64,000 bases of DNA from Halomonas alkaliantarctica (GCF_029854215.1 NZ_CP122961.1:1116001-1180000), one strand, 5' to 3'; positions 16,971 through 25,491 are shown, numbered from the stretch's first letter. A program made the numbers and translations. Notes: generated by a model from the sequence alone, not told the origin.

Positions 16971-18955
16971 GTAAGCGGTTTACCCTGATTGTTGCCGGTG
17001 ACCCAGCTCAGCGTACCGGCGGCTATATCTATGATGCCCAGATTGTTTCAGCCCTGCGTGACCAGGGCTGGACAATTGACGTTGTCGGCTTGGCGGGTAT
17101 TTTCCCCGACGCGGATGCCGAGGCGGCAGAAGCGCTCACGCAGGCTCTTGAGTCGCTTCCCGATCAGGCGTCGGTGGTAATTGATGGCCTAGCCATGGGG
17201 GCGCTGCCCGAGGTGGTAGCTCAACATGCCCCGCGGCTGGAAATCACAGCGTTGCTGCACCACCCCTTAGGCGATGAGCTGGGCCTTAACGAGGCCGATC
17301 AGCAGCGCTTTCATCGCAGTGAGTTAACCGCGCTTGCCCCCGTGGCGCGGATTATTGTCACCAGCCATTTTACCGCCCGGCGCTTACCGGAGCTGGCAGC
17401 CCACTACGCCCTGCCTCTCAATACCAGTGTCACTGTGGTTGAGCCGGGCGTTTCCCAGGCGCCGATAAGCCCCGCAGCAGAGTCTGGTGAGGCACTGCGT
17501 TTGCTATGCGTAGCAACGCTAACGCCGCGCAAAGGACAGGATATTCTTGTTCAAGCGTTGTCGGGCGTTGCCGGTACTCACTGGCAGTGCGACTGCTACG
17601 GCGGCGCACGAGATACCGCCTTTACCCAGCTCGTACAGCAATTGATCGATCAGAACGGCTTACAAAGCGCCGTGAAGCTTCATGGCGAGTGCGATAGCGA
17701 GACGCTTGAAGCGGCTTATCGCAGCGCCCACGCGTTGGTGCTGCCCTCCTGGTATGAAGGCTACGGCATGGTGGTCACCGAAGCCTTGGCCCACGGCCTG
17801 CCGGTGATTACCACCACCGGTGGTGCGCTGCGCGATACCTTGCCTACAGGTGCCGGGTTAGGCGTTGAACCGGGTGATGCCGACGCGCTTCAAGACGCCT
17901 TGAGCCGTTTTTGCCATCATGACGAACTGCGCCACCAGCTGCGCCAGGGAGCTGCTCAGGCCCGCGAAGCGTTAAGCGACTGGCAGGAAGCCGGGGCTAA
18001 TTTTGCAGCGGCATTAATTGCGCCAGCCAATCGATTAAGCAGTTCCACAGCGGACTCACTAGGCGATTTCCCGAACCTGCGCGCAGGAAGCCAGTTTGAG
18101 TCCGACTGGCTGACGTTGCGTGAGGCAGCTGATGTCGATTCACGCAGCCAGCGCCTTGCCGGGTTTGCCGCGGAGTGGTTGAGCGCCCGCGCCCCAACGC
18201 CATTGATAGCAGACCTTGGCTGTGGCCGGGGCAGTAATATGCGCTTTCTGGCGCCGCGCCTGAGCGGCCACCAGCGCTGGAAGCTGATCGACCACGATGC
18301 CATTTTGTTAGCCCAGGCGCGCCAGCGCGCCGCTGGCCTAAGCGATAGCCAAGGGCAGCCCGTGGCCGTTGAGACGCACTGCGTATCGCTGGAGCCGCTT
18401 GCCGATGTGCCGCTCGACGATGCGCATTTGGTGACCGCATCGGCGCTACTGGACCTGGTCTCCCAGCAGTGGATTGACGCCTTGGTGACACGTGTTGCCG
18501 GTCAGCAGCAAGCGCTTTTGATAACGCTAAGCGTGACCGGTGAATGGCACTTTATTGACCCTCAATGCGCGCCGGTGCTGGATGACGAAGACCACTGGCT
18601 GCTGGCGATGTTTATTGCCCATCAGCAGCGCGATAAAGGCTTGGGCGATGCGTTGGGCGGTCAGGCCCACCAGGCGTTAGTCGCCGCGTTAGAGGGGGCT
18701 GATTACCGCGTCGAGCAAGCCGAAACGCCTTGGCAGCTTGCTGCTGGCAGCCAAGAACAGCAGCCGCTGATGATGGCACTGCTTGAGGGCTGGGCCGAAG
18801 CCGCTACCGAGCAAGCCCCGGAAGCGGCGGCACGCATTGCCACCTGGCTGAAGCAGCGCCAGCAAGCGGTGGCCAATGGCGAACTGGGTATTTGGGTGGG
18901 GCATCGCGATTTGTTTGCCACACCCCTGTTTGCCAACCCCAGAGAAGAGGCCTAA
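16967..18955 (+). CDS. glycosyltransferase (GT4) fused to class I methyltransferase
   Basis: A 662-residue two-domain protein. Residues about 1-360 form a GT-B glycosyltransferase of family 4: VATLTPRKGQDILVQAL for the donor-binding half and PSWYEGYGMVVTEALAHG, the EX7E motif. Residues about 375-600 carry a SAM-dependent methyltransferase with motif I IADLGCGRGSNMRFL and acidic motif LIDHDA. The first two residues overlap the PTPS-fold gene, so the products are coupled. Next to pterin-like genes, it may glycosylate and methylate the pathway's product; sugar donor and acceptor are unknown. Both domains look intact. Confidence 0.85.
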   Translation: MSKRFTLIVAGDPAQRTGGYIYDAQIVSALRDQGWTIDVVGLAGIFPDADAEAAEALTQALESLPDQASVVIDGLAMGALPEVVAQHAPRLEITALLHHPLGDELGLNEADQQRFHRSELTALAPVARIIVTSHFTARRLPELAAHYALPLNTSVTVVEPGVSQAPISPAAESGEALRLLCVATLTPRKGQDILVQALSGVAGTHWQCDCYGGARDTAFTQLVQQLIDQNGLQSAVKLHGECDSETLEAAYRSAHALVLPSWYEGYGMVVTEALAHGLPVITTTGGALRDTLPTGAGLGVEPGDADALQDALSRFCHHDELRHQLRQGAAQAREALSDWQEAGANFAAALIAPANRLSSSTADSLGDFPNLRAGSQFESDWLTLREAADVDSRSQRLAGFAAEWLSARAPTPLIADLGCGRGSNMRFLAPRLSGHQRWKLIDHDAILLAQARQRAAGLSDSQGQPVAVETHCVSLEPLADVPLDDAHLVTASALLDLVSQQWIDALVTRVAGQQQALLITLSVTGEWHFIDPQCAPVLDDEDHWLLAMFIAHQQRDKGLGDALGGQAHQALVAALEGADYRVEQAETPWQLAAGSQEQQPLMMALLEGWAEAATEQAPEAAARIATWLKQRQQAVANGELGIWVGHRDLFATPLFANPREEA

Positions 18956-18959
18956 GCCT

Positions 18960-20933
18960 ATGGGGCCTGTTCAGGGGGGGCACACTCGGCTAGGTGTTCA
19001 ATTGCAAAGCCCATGGCTTAGACGCGTGGTGGTTAGCTTGGCACTGCTGGGTGCGGTGTCACTATGGGTTGAGCCTCAGGCTATCGTGGCAGAGGTGCAG
19101 CGATTCTCGGCTGGGTGGGTCGTGCTGGCCTTAGCCATCAGCACGCTACAGATTATGCTTTGCGCCTGGCGCTGGCAGTTTACCGCCGGGCTTATCGATG
19201 TGCCGCTGCGGTTTGCTTACGCCCTGCGTGAGTACTACTTGGCTCTGCTGGTCAATCAAATCCTGCCAGGCGGTGTATTAGGCGACGCCGGGCGGGCGCA
19301 CCGCCATGCCACGCAAGCGCAGTCTACGGGGCGTGCGTGGCGAGCGGTGATTATTGAACGCGCCTCGGGACAGGTAGCCGTGGTGGTGCTAACGCTAACG
19401 GCACTGCTGTTATCGCCGCTCTGGCATGCCGCGCTGGGTGGGCTAGTGATTACAGCGGTGGGCTTAAGCGTTATTGCGGTTCTTGCGCTGATCATCGCCA
19501 GCGGCCTGTTGCTGCGTCAACGTTTTCACCATTGGTTGTCAAGTCTGCCGGACTGGTGCCAGGCCCTGGCTGGTGATGTAAAGCGTGGCTTATTGCAGCG
19601 CGGCGTATGGCCTCGGCAGTTGCTGTCGTCGCTAGTGATTGTGCTGAGCTATGGCCTGGTAATGGTCTGTGCAGCCCGGGCGATTGGCGTGGAACTACCG
19701 GCGCTGGAAGTGCTTGCGCTCACACCGGTACTGCTACTGGCCATGCTGATTCCATTTTCGGTGGCCGGTTGGGGGCTTCGCGAAGGCGCCGCCGCTGGTG
19801 TCTGGGTGCTGGTTGGCTTGCCGTCTGCCCAAGGAGTAGCGGTATCGTTGGCTTACGGTGTGCTGGTATTGCTGGCGAGCCTACCGGGTATGTGGGTGGC
19901 GATGGGCCATCGTAAAGAGGCTCAGCCCTCAGGCGGTAGTATCCCGCAGTTGCAGGTCGAACAGCGTGTCGTCGCCGCAGCGGAAGGTTCGCGTGGGCGG
20001 TCGCAGCGCACTCTCAAGCGTTTCGATGGGCGTCATCTTAAGTCCTGGCCTGCCGGAGCCGATCAGCAGTGGGGCGACCAGCAGGTGCAGCCGGTCAACG
20101 GCTCCCGCTTCGATAAACTGAGACACCGTAATGCCGCCGCCTTCTACCAGTACCCGCGGCAGGCCCTTCTCGGCAAGCAGGGTGACAACATCACTGGGGT
20201 TGAACTGGCCGCTGGCATTCAGCGGCAACACACAACGTTCAACGTGGGCCAAGCCCGCCGTCGCCAGCGACTCAGTCCCCACGGCAGACCCCACTATATG
20301 CAGCGTCGGGGCGCTATCGGTATTCATCAGCGCCAAGTCGTTGGGAATGCGGCCTCGCGGATCCAGCACCACCCGCGTCGGGTTAGTGCCGCTAACATGG
20401 CGGACGGTCAACTGCGGGTTATCGGCGCTGGCGGTACCCGCGCCGACGACCACCGCGTCGACCATGGCGCGCAGACGGTGCAGGTGAGCCAAACTTTCAT
20501 GACCGTTGATGTAGTGAGAATGACCACTTTCTGTGGCAATGCGGCCATCCATGCTTTGCCCCAGTTGAGCCACCACCCACGCCGGTCGGCTGGCCAGTGG
20601 GATCAGGCAATCGAGCAGTTCACGCGCCTCAGCGGTGACCGTTTCGTCCGTTTGCCACTCGCCGTTTGGCGTCAAGGTGATCGCCACATCGCAAGAGCGC
20701 TGATGACGCATCGCCAGCAGCCATGCCCAGGCATCGTCCAGCGCAATAATGTTGATAGGGGATTCGGGCATGACGCCTCCGCACAAAAAAAACCGCTCCA
20801 TCATGCGGGCTCTGATCAGTTGAGAGCAAGTTGTTCAGAGCAGGAAGTCGGGCAGTTGAGAGCAAACAACTCAGTGCAAGCGTGCACCATCCCCCTCGTA
20901 AGGAAGCCAGGAGGCCTACATGTACCAGATTGA
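18960..20933 (+). CDS. flippase-like membrane protein (LPG synthase TM family) with antisense readthrough tail
   Basis: The first about 320 residues are a polytopic membrane protein of the lysylphosphatidylglycerol-synthase TM / flippase-like family: VLALAISTLQIMLCAWRWQF, the NQILPGGVLGDAGRAHRH loop typical of the family, and IPFSVAGWGLREGAAAG. Family members are about 310-330 residues, which would end near 19929. Here no stop occurs and the frame continues for another 335 codons, entirely antisense to the RibD-like gene, ending at 20933. That tail is rich in Gln, His and Arg and looks like shadow translation. Either the native stop was lost or a frame error exists. It starts 4 bases after the glycosyltransferase stop, so it belongs to that operon. 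Transport or flipping of a glycosylated lipid is inferred. Confidence 0.75.
   Translation: MGPVQGGHTRLGVQLQSPWLRRVVVSLALLGAVSLWVEPQAIVAEVQRFSAGWVVLALAISTLQIMLCAWRWQFTAGLIDVPLRFAYALREYYLALLVNQILPGGVLGDAGRAHRHATQAQSTGRAWRAVIIERASGQVAVVVLTLTALLLSPLWHAALGGLVITAVGLSVIAVLALIIASGLLLRQRFHHWLSSLPDWCQALAGDVKRGLLQRGVWPRQLLSSLVIVLSYGLVMVCAARAIGVELPALEVLALTPVLLLAMLIPFSVAGWGLREGAAAGVWVLVGLPSAQGVAVSLAYGVLVLLASLPGMWVAMGHRKEAQPSGGSIPQLQVEQRVVAAAEGSRGRSQRTLKRFDGRHLKSWPAGADQQWGDQQVQPVNGSRFDKLRHRNAAAFYQYPRQALLGKQGDNITGVELAAGIQRQHTTFNVGQARRRQRLSPHGRPHYMQRRGAIGIHQRQVVGNAASRIQHHPRRVSAANMADGQLRVIGAGGTRADDHRVDHGAQTVQVSQTFMTVDVVRMTTFCGNAAIHALPQLSHHPRRSAGQWDQAIEQFTRLSGDRFVRLPLAVWRQGDRHIARALMTHRQQPCPGIVQRNNVDRGFGHDASAQKKPLHHAGSDQLRASCSEQEVGQLRANNSVQACTIPLVRKPGGLHVPD
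19929..20771 (-). CDS. RibD C-terminal-type reductase
   Basis: A 280-residue protein whose C-terminal about 200 residues are a RibD_C reductase domain (dihydrofolate-reductase fold, NADPH-dependent reduction of a ribosylamino-pyrimidine in riboflavin synthesis): AQLGQSMDGRIA, VVGAGTASADNPQLTVR, RVVLDPRGRIP and VLVEGGGITVSQFIEAG. The N-terminal about 75 residues lack the zinc deaminase domain of RibD. I choose ATG 20771 because GGAGG precedes it; an ATG at 20804 is possible. It lies opposite the flippase-like ORF and divergent from the cyclohydrolase. It is a second, pathway-specific reductase rather than the housekeeping bifunctional RibD. Confidence 0.85.
   Translation of the reverse strand: MPESPINIIALDDAWAWLLAMRHQRSCDVAITLTPNGEWQTDETVTAEARELLDCLIPLASRPAWVVAQLGQSMDGRIATESGHSHYINGHESLAHLHRLRAMVDAVVVGAGTASADNPQLTVRHVSGTNPTRVVLDPRGRIPNDLALMNTDSAPTLHIVGSAVGTESLATAGLAHVERCVLPLNASGQFNPSDVVTLLAEKGLPRVLVEGGGITVSQFIEAGAVDRLHLLVAPLLIGSGRPGLKMTPIETLESALRPPTRTFRCGDDTLFDLQLRDTTA
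20785..20808 (-). terminator. possible attenuator in the leader of the RibD-like gene
   Basis: Read on the minus strand: CCGC, eight-base loop, GCGG, then eight T. The stem is only four pairs. It lies 14 bases upstream of the chosen ATG, so if used it would stop transcription before the gene. Low confidence. Confidence 0.3.
20817..20865 (+). repeat. 13-bp direct repeat between RibD-like and cyclohydrolase genes
   Basis: CAGTTGAGAGCAA occurs exactly twice, at 20817-20829 and 20853-20865, 36 bases apart, in the region between the two divergent starts. The spacing is close to three or four helical turns. It is a candidate shared operator. Confidence 0.5.
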
Positions 20934-22023
20934 ACGAGCTATTTTCGATATCCGTCGTGGATTGCCAGTGGTGGTGAATGCCGGTGAGAAACGTTTGCTA
21001 GTGCAGGCGCTGGAAGGCAGCGAGTCAGTGGAAGCGCTTGCACAGTTGGCGGGCGAGCGGCCTTCGCTGGTGCTTACCCGTCATCGCCTAGCGGCGCTGG
21101 GCGTGAGCTTAACTGCAGAAGCCGGCAGCTTGCCGCTGGTGGCCCCCGTTACCACCAGCCAGCTGCATACCCTGGCCACTGAGGAAATGCTTTCCAAGCC
21201 CGCTAGTGGACTGCTAAGCGGCTTAAAGCCAGCAGGTTTAGCCAAACTAGGCGCGGTTACCCTGATGCGCCGCGCTTTGCTAATCCCCGCCGCCCTCTGC
21301 GCCTTTGTTAGTGACGAGGCCGCAGCGGATATTGAGCAGCAGCTGGCAGAAGGGCGGCTGCTGGAAGTCACCGCTAAAGATGCTGAACAGTGCCTTGCCG
21401 GAGCGCCGGGTATGCTCAAACGGGTGAGTGAAGCGAATATCCCTCTTGAGGATGCCGCTGACAGCCGCTTTGTGCTCTTCCGGGAGCCGGACGGCCTGCG
21501 TGAGCACGTTGCGGTGGTGATTGGTAAGCCGGAGCGCTGGGAAGGCGCAGTGCCACTGCGCCTGCACTCGGCGTGTTTAACTGGCGACCTGTTCGGCAGC
21601 CTGCGCTGCGACTGCGGCGAGCAGTTGCGCAACGCCGTGGCGGATATTCAAGCCATGGGCGGCGGCGTGCTTCTCTACTTGGCGCAAGAGGGTCGGGGCA
21701 TTGGCCTGGCCAATAAGCTGCGTGCCTACACTTTGCAGGATGGTGGACTGGATACCGTGGATGCGGATCAAGTCCTCGGTTTTGGTGACGATGAGCGCCA
21801 GTATGCGGTGGCGGTGGATATGCTCAATGCGCTCAACATCGACCAGGTGCAGTTGCTGACCAACAACCCCTTGAAGATGGAAGCGTTGCGCCAGGGTGGA
21901 ATCGAAGTGGTATCACGTCAGGCGCTGTACGGCAGCGTTACCGACCATAACCAGCGCTACCTTAATGCCAAGGCAACCCGGGGTGGGCACTTGTTGGAAG
22001 ACGTATTAAGCGACCAGCGCTAA
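20920..22023 (+). CDS. GTP cyclohydrolase II with degenerate RibB-like N-terminus
   Basis: A 367-residue protein. Residues about 205-360 are a complete GTP cyclohydrolase II, which opens GTP to a formamide-free diaminopyrimidine. The zinc cysteines are in CLTGDLFGSLRCDCG, then EGRGIGLANKLRAYTLQD with the active-site Tyr, DDERQY with the nucleophilic Arg, and LLTNNPLKMEAL. The first about 200 residues start like a RibB domain (IERAIFDIRRGLPVVV) but lack its DEDRENE acidic motif, so DHBP synthase activity is unlikely. AGGAGG precedes the ATG. Together with the RibD-type reductase and creatininase-family gene it suggests a riboflavin-like branch used for another product, not ordinary riboflavin synthesis. 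Confidence 0.9.
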   Translation: MYQIERAIFDIRRGLPVVVNAGEKRLLVQALEGSESVEALAQLAGERPSLVLTRHRLAALGVSLTAEAGSLPLVAPVTTSQLHTLATEEMLSKPASGLLSGLKPAGLAKLGAVTLMRRALLIPAALCAFVSDEAAADIEQQLAEGRLLEVTAKDAEQCLAGAPGMLKRVSEANIPLEDAADSRFVLFREPDGLREHVAVVIGKPERWEGAVPLRLHSACLTGDLFGSLRCDCGEQLRNAVADIQAMGGGVLLYLAQEGRGIGLANKLRAYTLQDGGLDTVDADQVLGFGDDERQYAVAVDMLNALNIDQVQLLTNNPLKMEALRQGGIEVVSRQALYGSVTDHNQRYLNAKATRGGHLLEDVLSDQR

Positions 22024-22051
22024 ACCGTACCAAGCGGTCAGGTCGGTGCTC

Positions 22052-22828
22052 TCAATTGTGGGTTAACGGCGGCAGGTGAGCGGTTTCGGTCACTACGGCC
22101 GCCAGTTGGCGGGCGTAGTGTTGAACCAGCTGCTCGCCTAATTCAGCGCTTGCTTGGCTGGCATCGCCTGCGACCCCTTGAGCGCTTAAGTCCTCCGCCA
22201 ACCAGGCAAAGGCTGCAGCACCTTCTGGGCTCACCAATGCATCGCCTTGAGGCACTGCCGGCGGGGTGGCCTGGTAGCTATCCAGCCGTACCAGCGATGG
22301 TGCCAAATAGCGCATCATTGCGGTTTCGAGTAACCCGCCGTGTAACCCGTAGCGCAGCTCTTCAAAGGCAATCGCACCCTCTAAAGGCGGCAACCGGGTA
22401 TAGGTGGCTTTGACGACGCGCATGCCATGCCGCCGCCGCAGGGTTGCCCCTGCCAAATCCATCACCGCCTTATTGCCGCCGTGGCTGTTAAGCAGCACCA
22501 GGCGTCGAATGCCGGCGCGGGCTAAGCTGTCGCCGTAGGCCTCTAGGGTGGCAATCGCCAGCGGAGCGGGCAGGCTGAGCGTGCCAGGGAAGCTCGCATG
22601 CTCATCGCTGGCGCCTACCGCAATCGGCGGTAGGCAGATCACGTTAAGTGAGGGATCTAGTTGCTCCAGCATAGCGGCCTGGAGACCCTCGCCAATGGTG
22701 AGATCGGTGGCTAAAGGGAGGTGAGTGCCGTGCTGTTCAATCGCTCCGAGCACCAGTACCGCTACCGGGTCGTGCTGAGCGAACTCGGCTAACTGCGGCG
22801 CGGTGAGAGTTTGCCAGTGGTGAATCAT
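22052..22828 (-). CDS. creatininase-family metal-dependent amidohydrolase
   Basis: A 258-residue member of the creatininase family. Metal ligands are visible: LGAIEQHGTHLPLATD (Glu, His, Asp), LNSHGGNKAVM and HGGLLETAMM (Glu). The family includes creatininase, MftE and the archaeal FAPy deformylase ArfB, which acts right after GTP ring opening in archaeal riboflavin and F420 synthesis. Beside GTP cyclohydrolase II and a RibD-type reductase, a deformylase or amidase acting on a pyrimidine intermediate is the most attractive role; this is inference. It is convergent with the cyclohydrolase gene (28-base gap). Confidence 0.85.
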   Translation of the reverse strand: MIHHWQTLTAPQLAEFAQHDPVAVLVLGAIEQHGTHLPLATDLTIGEGLQAAMLEQLDPSLNVICLPPIAVGASDEHASFPGTLSLPAPLAIATLEAYGDSLARAGIRRLVLLNSHGGNKAVMDLAGATLRRRHGMRVVKATYTRLPPLEGAIAFEELRYGLHGGLLETAMMRYLAPSLVRLDSYQATPPAVPQGDALVSPEGAAAFAWLAEDLSAQGVAGDASQASAELGEQLVQHYARQLAAVVTETAHLPPLTHN

Positions 22829-22860
22829 TGGGTGACGTGCCTATTAGGAAATTTAAAAAA

Positions 22861-23643
22861 TCAAAGTGGACTCAGCAGTAGCGGATGGTCTGAGCGGCAG
22901 GCGTAAATGTCGCCAGATGGCAATTCTTCGGCCCCGGCGTTTAACCACTCGCAAAGCGCCAGCGGCGTTTGCCACTCGGCCCAGCGGAAATGTCGCTGCT
23001 CACCGACCACCACATTATAACGGTATTCGCCAAGGCGGCTTAGATGGCTCACGCAGGCGTGACTAACCTCTAAAGTACCGCTAACAAACTCCACCGAAAG
23101 CGCGGGCACCGGGGAGCTTAGCCCTGCCAATACCTCCGCCTCAAAGCCCTCGACGTCGATTTTGATAAAGCTCGGTTCGCCATACTCTTCAATTAACGTA
23201 TCCAGCGTTGTCACCGCCACCCGTAGCCGTTGCTCCCAGCGCACCTGACTAAAGCCTGCGTTGCGTTCGCCTATCTGCTCTCGCCACTCAGTGGCAAGCG
23301 TGGCAAGCGTGGGGTTGCTGGGGCTAATAGCAATCTCGGCAAAGCCCTTCGTCGGGCCTGCCGCCATCGGCAGCAGGGTGATGGTCGGCGGCTTCACCAG
23401 GCGCTTGAACCACTTGGCAAGGTCGGGCTGGGGCTCTAGCGCAACCACCTTGGCGCCGAGTGCATGAAAAGCCGCGCTGCGGTCACCTAAGTGCGCACCA
23501 ATATCAAAGGCAACGGTACCGGGTTGAATAAAAGGCTGATACAGGCGCTGGAGCCCGCGTTGACGCCCCGGCCGCCAATAAATAAACAGCGAGCGAGCTA
23601 GCCCACCCGCGCTACGCAGTCGTTGTAGCGCCATGCGCCGCAT
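22861..23643 (-). CDS. FkbM-family methyltransferase
   Basis: A 260-residue SAM-dependent methyltransferase of the FkbM type, usually O-methylating sugars or polyketides. SAM-binding motif I is VAFDIGAHLGDRSAAFH (about residue 45) with VVALEPQP as motif II; the family's IKIDVEGFEAEVLAGL follows at about residue 165. It is transcribed toward the creatininase gene with a 32-base gap, so they may share a transcript. It may modify the product of the neighbouring cluster. Confidence 0.85.
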   Translation of the reverse strand: MRRMALQRLRSAGGLARSLFIYWRPGRQRGLQRLYQPFIQPGTVAFDIGAHLGDRSAAFHALGAKVVALEPQPDLAKWFKRLVKPPTITLLPMAAGPTKGFAEIAISPSNPTLATLATEWREQIGERNAGFSQVRWEQRLRVAVTTLDTLIEEYGEPSFIKIDVEGFEAEVLAGLSSPVPALSVEFVSGTLEVSHACVSHLSRLGEYRYNVVVGEQRHFRWAEWQTPLALCEWLNAGAEELPSGDIYACRSDHPLLLSPL

Positions 23644-23691
23644 TAGTTGGGCTCCCCGGACGCTGACGTAAAATAGTTTGTTTTATCAGCA

Positions 23692-25254
23692 TTATTCGCC
23701 ATCGGGATACCACACGTAATTCCAGGTTTCGCTAACCGGCTCGCCGTCTAAGGTTAGCCTTAGGCGAACATCGCTGGGTTGATCGCTAGCGGGCAGGCGG
23801 AAACTCGCCCGCCAGCCATTGGTGGGCAGCGCGGTGACCTGAGGTAGTAGTACCTTGCCTTGTTGGGTGCTGATATCGAGTTCGACGGGCTGGTCGGCGG
23901 CGATGTTGTCTAAGGGGCCACCCTGAAAGTCGACGATAAACTGACGCTGATCTTGCGAGGGGGAATTCGCTTGCCCCGGCACACCCGCGCTGCCATGGCG
24001 AGTGCGAATGGCACGGCCAAGGTTGTGTGCGTCGGGCTGGCCGTTCAGCGTGTGGGTGAGGTAGTGCAAGCGTATGGAGTCGCCTGAATCCAGCGTATCG
24101 TCCGCTACCCAGTAGGCGACAATATTGTCGTGAGTCTCATCAGGAGTAGGGATTTCGACAAGCTCTACTCGGCCCGGCCCCCACTCATCTAGCGGGACAA
24201 CCCACTGGCTGGGGCGGCGGTGGTACTGGGCTTCGGTATCCAGGTAGCGGTTAAAGTCACGCTCTCGCTGCATTAACCCAAAGCCTTGGGGAGAGTCGTC
24301 AATAAAAGCAGATGTACGCACGTGAGATGGGTTATTCAGTGGGCGCCAGATCCACTCGCCGCTGCCGGTATGCATCAGCAGGCCGTCGGAGTCGTGCACC
24401 TGGGGGCGAAAATCGTCCGGCCGCTCGCGGCTTGCCTCACCGTAAGTGAACATGCTGGTGAGCGGGGCGACCCCCAGCTTGGCAATATCTTCGCGAGCAA
24501 ACAGCTCCGCTTCGACCTCTACCTGGGTATTTTCACCCGGCTGGATGATAAACCGGTAGGCGCCGCTGACCGAGGGGCTATCCATTAACGCCAATAGTTC
24601 AATCTGTTCGTCATCAGCGTCGGGTTTATAGAGCCAAAACTCGCGAAATGCCGGGAACTCTTCGCCTTCAGAGGAGGCCGTATCGATTGCCAAACCGCGG
24701 GTGGAGAGCCCGTAAGCCTGATCGCGCCCGACTAGGCGGAAATAGCTAGCGCCGAGAAAAACCGCAAATTCGTCGTCGTAGGCATCGCTGTTAAGAGGGT
24801 AGTGAAGACGAAACCCAGCGTGGTCGCTAGCGGATAAATCGTGCTCTTTAAGCTTTTCGGCATTGCCATCGTAGGAGTAATCCTCCGCCGAAAAAGGCAG
24901 GGGGGTGACCGTGTCGTTTTCAATGACATTCAGTGCAACCGGGGTTTGAAAGATAAAACCGCTGTGAAACAGCTGTAGGCTAAAAGGGCTCTCGTCCTTC
25001 CAGTAGGCTTGGGTGGGGTCAAAGCGAATTTGCCGATAGGTATCGTAATCAAGCTCACGCAATACCGCGGGCAATGTCTCTTCGGGAGCTTGGTAGGCCT
25101 CTCCTGCAAGCTGTTGGGCGCGTTCAATGACAGCACTAAAGTGTCTATCGTCTTCGGCAAACGCCGGTAAGGCGAGCGTACAGCCGATTAACACCATCCA
25201 CTTACCAGCCTGCCACCTTCCAACTTGCCACCTACCAACGGGGTTACAATACAT
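23692..25254 (-). CDS. opgG: periplasmic glucan biosynthesis protein OpgG/MdoG
   Basis: A 520-residue exported protein of the OpgG/OpgD family, needed for making osmoregulated periplasmic glucans. The ATG at 25254 is chosen (GGAAAGGAA upstream); the residue run VGRWQVGRWQAGKWM precedes the signal-peptide core and AFA cleavage site near residue 33. The family's beta-rich domain follows, with FSLQLFHSGFIF, YFRLVGRDQAYGLSTRGLA, GFGLMQRERDFNRYLD and a C-terminal Ig-like domain. No opgH glucosyltransferase adjoins it. The divergent neighbour is a membrane sulfatase-superfamily enzyme that could add head groups to such glucans. Confidence 0.92.
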   Translation of the reverse strand: MYCNPVGRWQVGRWQAGKWMVLIGCTLALPAFAEDDRHFSAVIERAQQLAGEAYQAPEETLPAVLRELDYDTYRQIRFDPTQAYWKDESPFSLQLFHSGFIFQTPVALNVIENDTVTPLPFSAEDYSYDGNAEKLKEHDLSASDHAGFRLHYPLNSDAYDDEFAVFLGASYFRLVGRDQAYGLSTRGLAIDTASSEGEEFPAFREFWLYKPDADDEQIELLALMDSPSVSGAYRFIIQPGENTQVEVEAELFAREDIAKLGVAPLTSMFTYGEASRERPDDFRPQVHDSDGLLMHTGSGEWIWRPLNNPSHVRTSAFIDDSPQGFGLMQRERDFNRYLDTEAQYHRRPSQWVVPLDEWGPGRVELVEIPTPDETHDNIVAYWVADDTLDSGDSIRLHYLTHTLNGQPDAHNLGRAIRTRHGSAGVPGQANSPSQDQRQFIVDFQGGPLDNIAADQPVELDISTQQGKVLLPQVTALPTNGWRASFRLPASDQPSDVRLRLTLDGEPVSETWNYVWYPDGE

Positions 25255-25491
25255 AGGCGAATTCCTTTCCTGTGAAGGCCTGCAAAATGCATAGCCTATG
25301 CCAAGCAAAGAGTGAAATGTTTACACAATAACTATACGATAAAATATTACAGTACATGATTATTGTGTGCTTCAGCAGCCTTATTCCTTGCTCTCTTATC
25401 TTGCGATTGGGTACAGCCTCTCTTGAAGGCTGGGCGCTGCCAGGTTGTATCTTTGACACTGTATGCTAAAGCAGGCACCTATGGGGATGCG

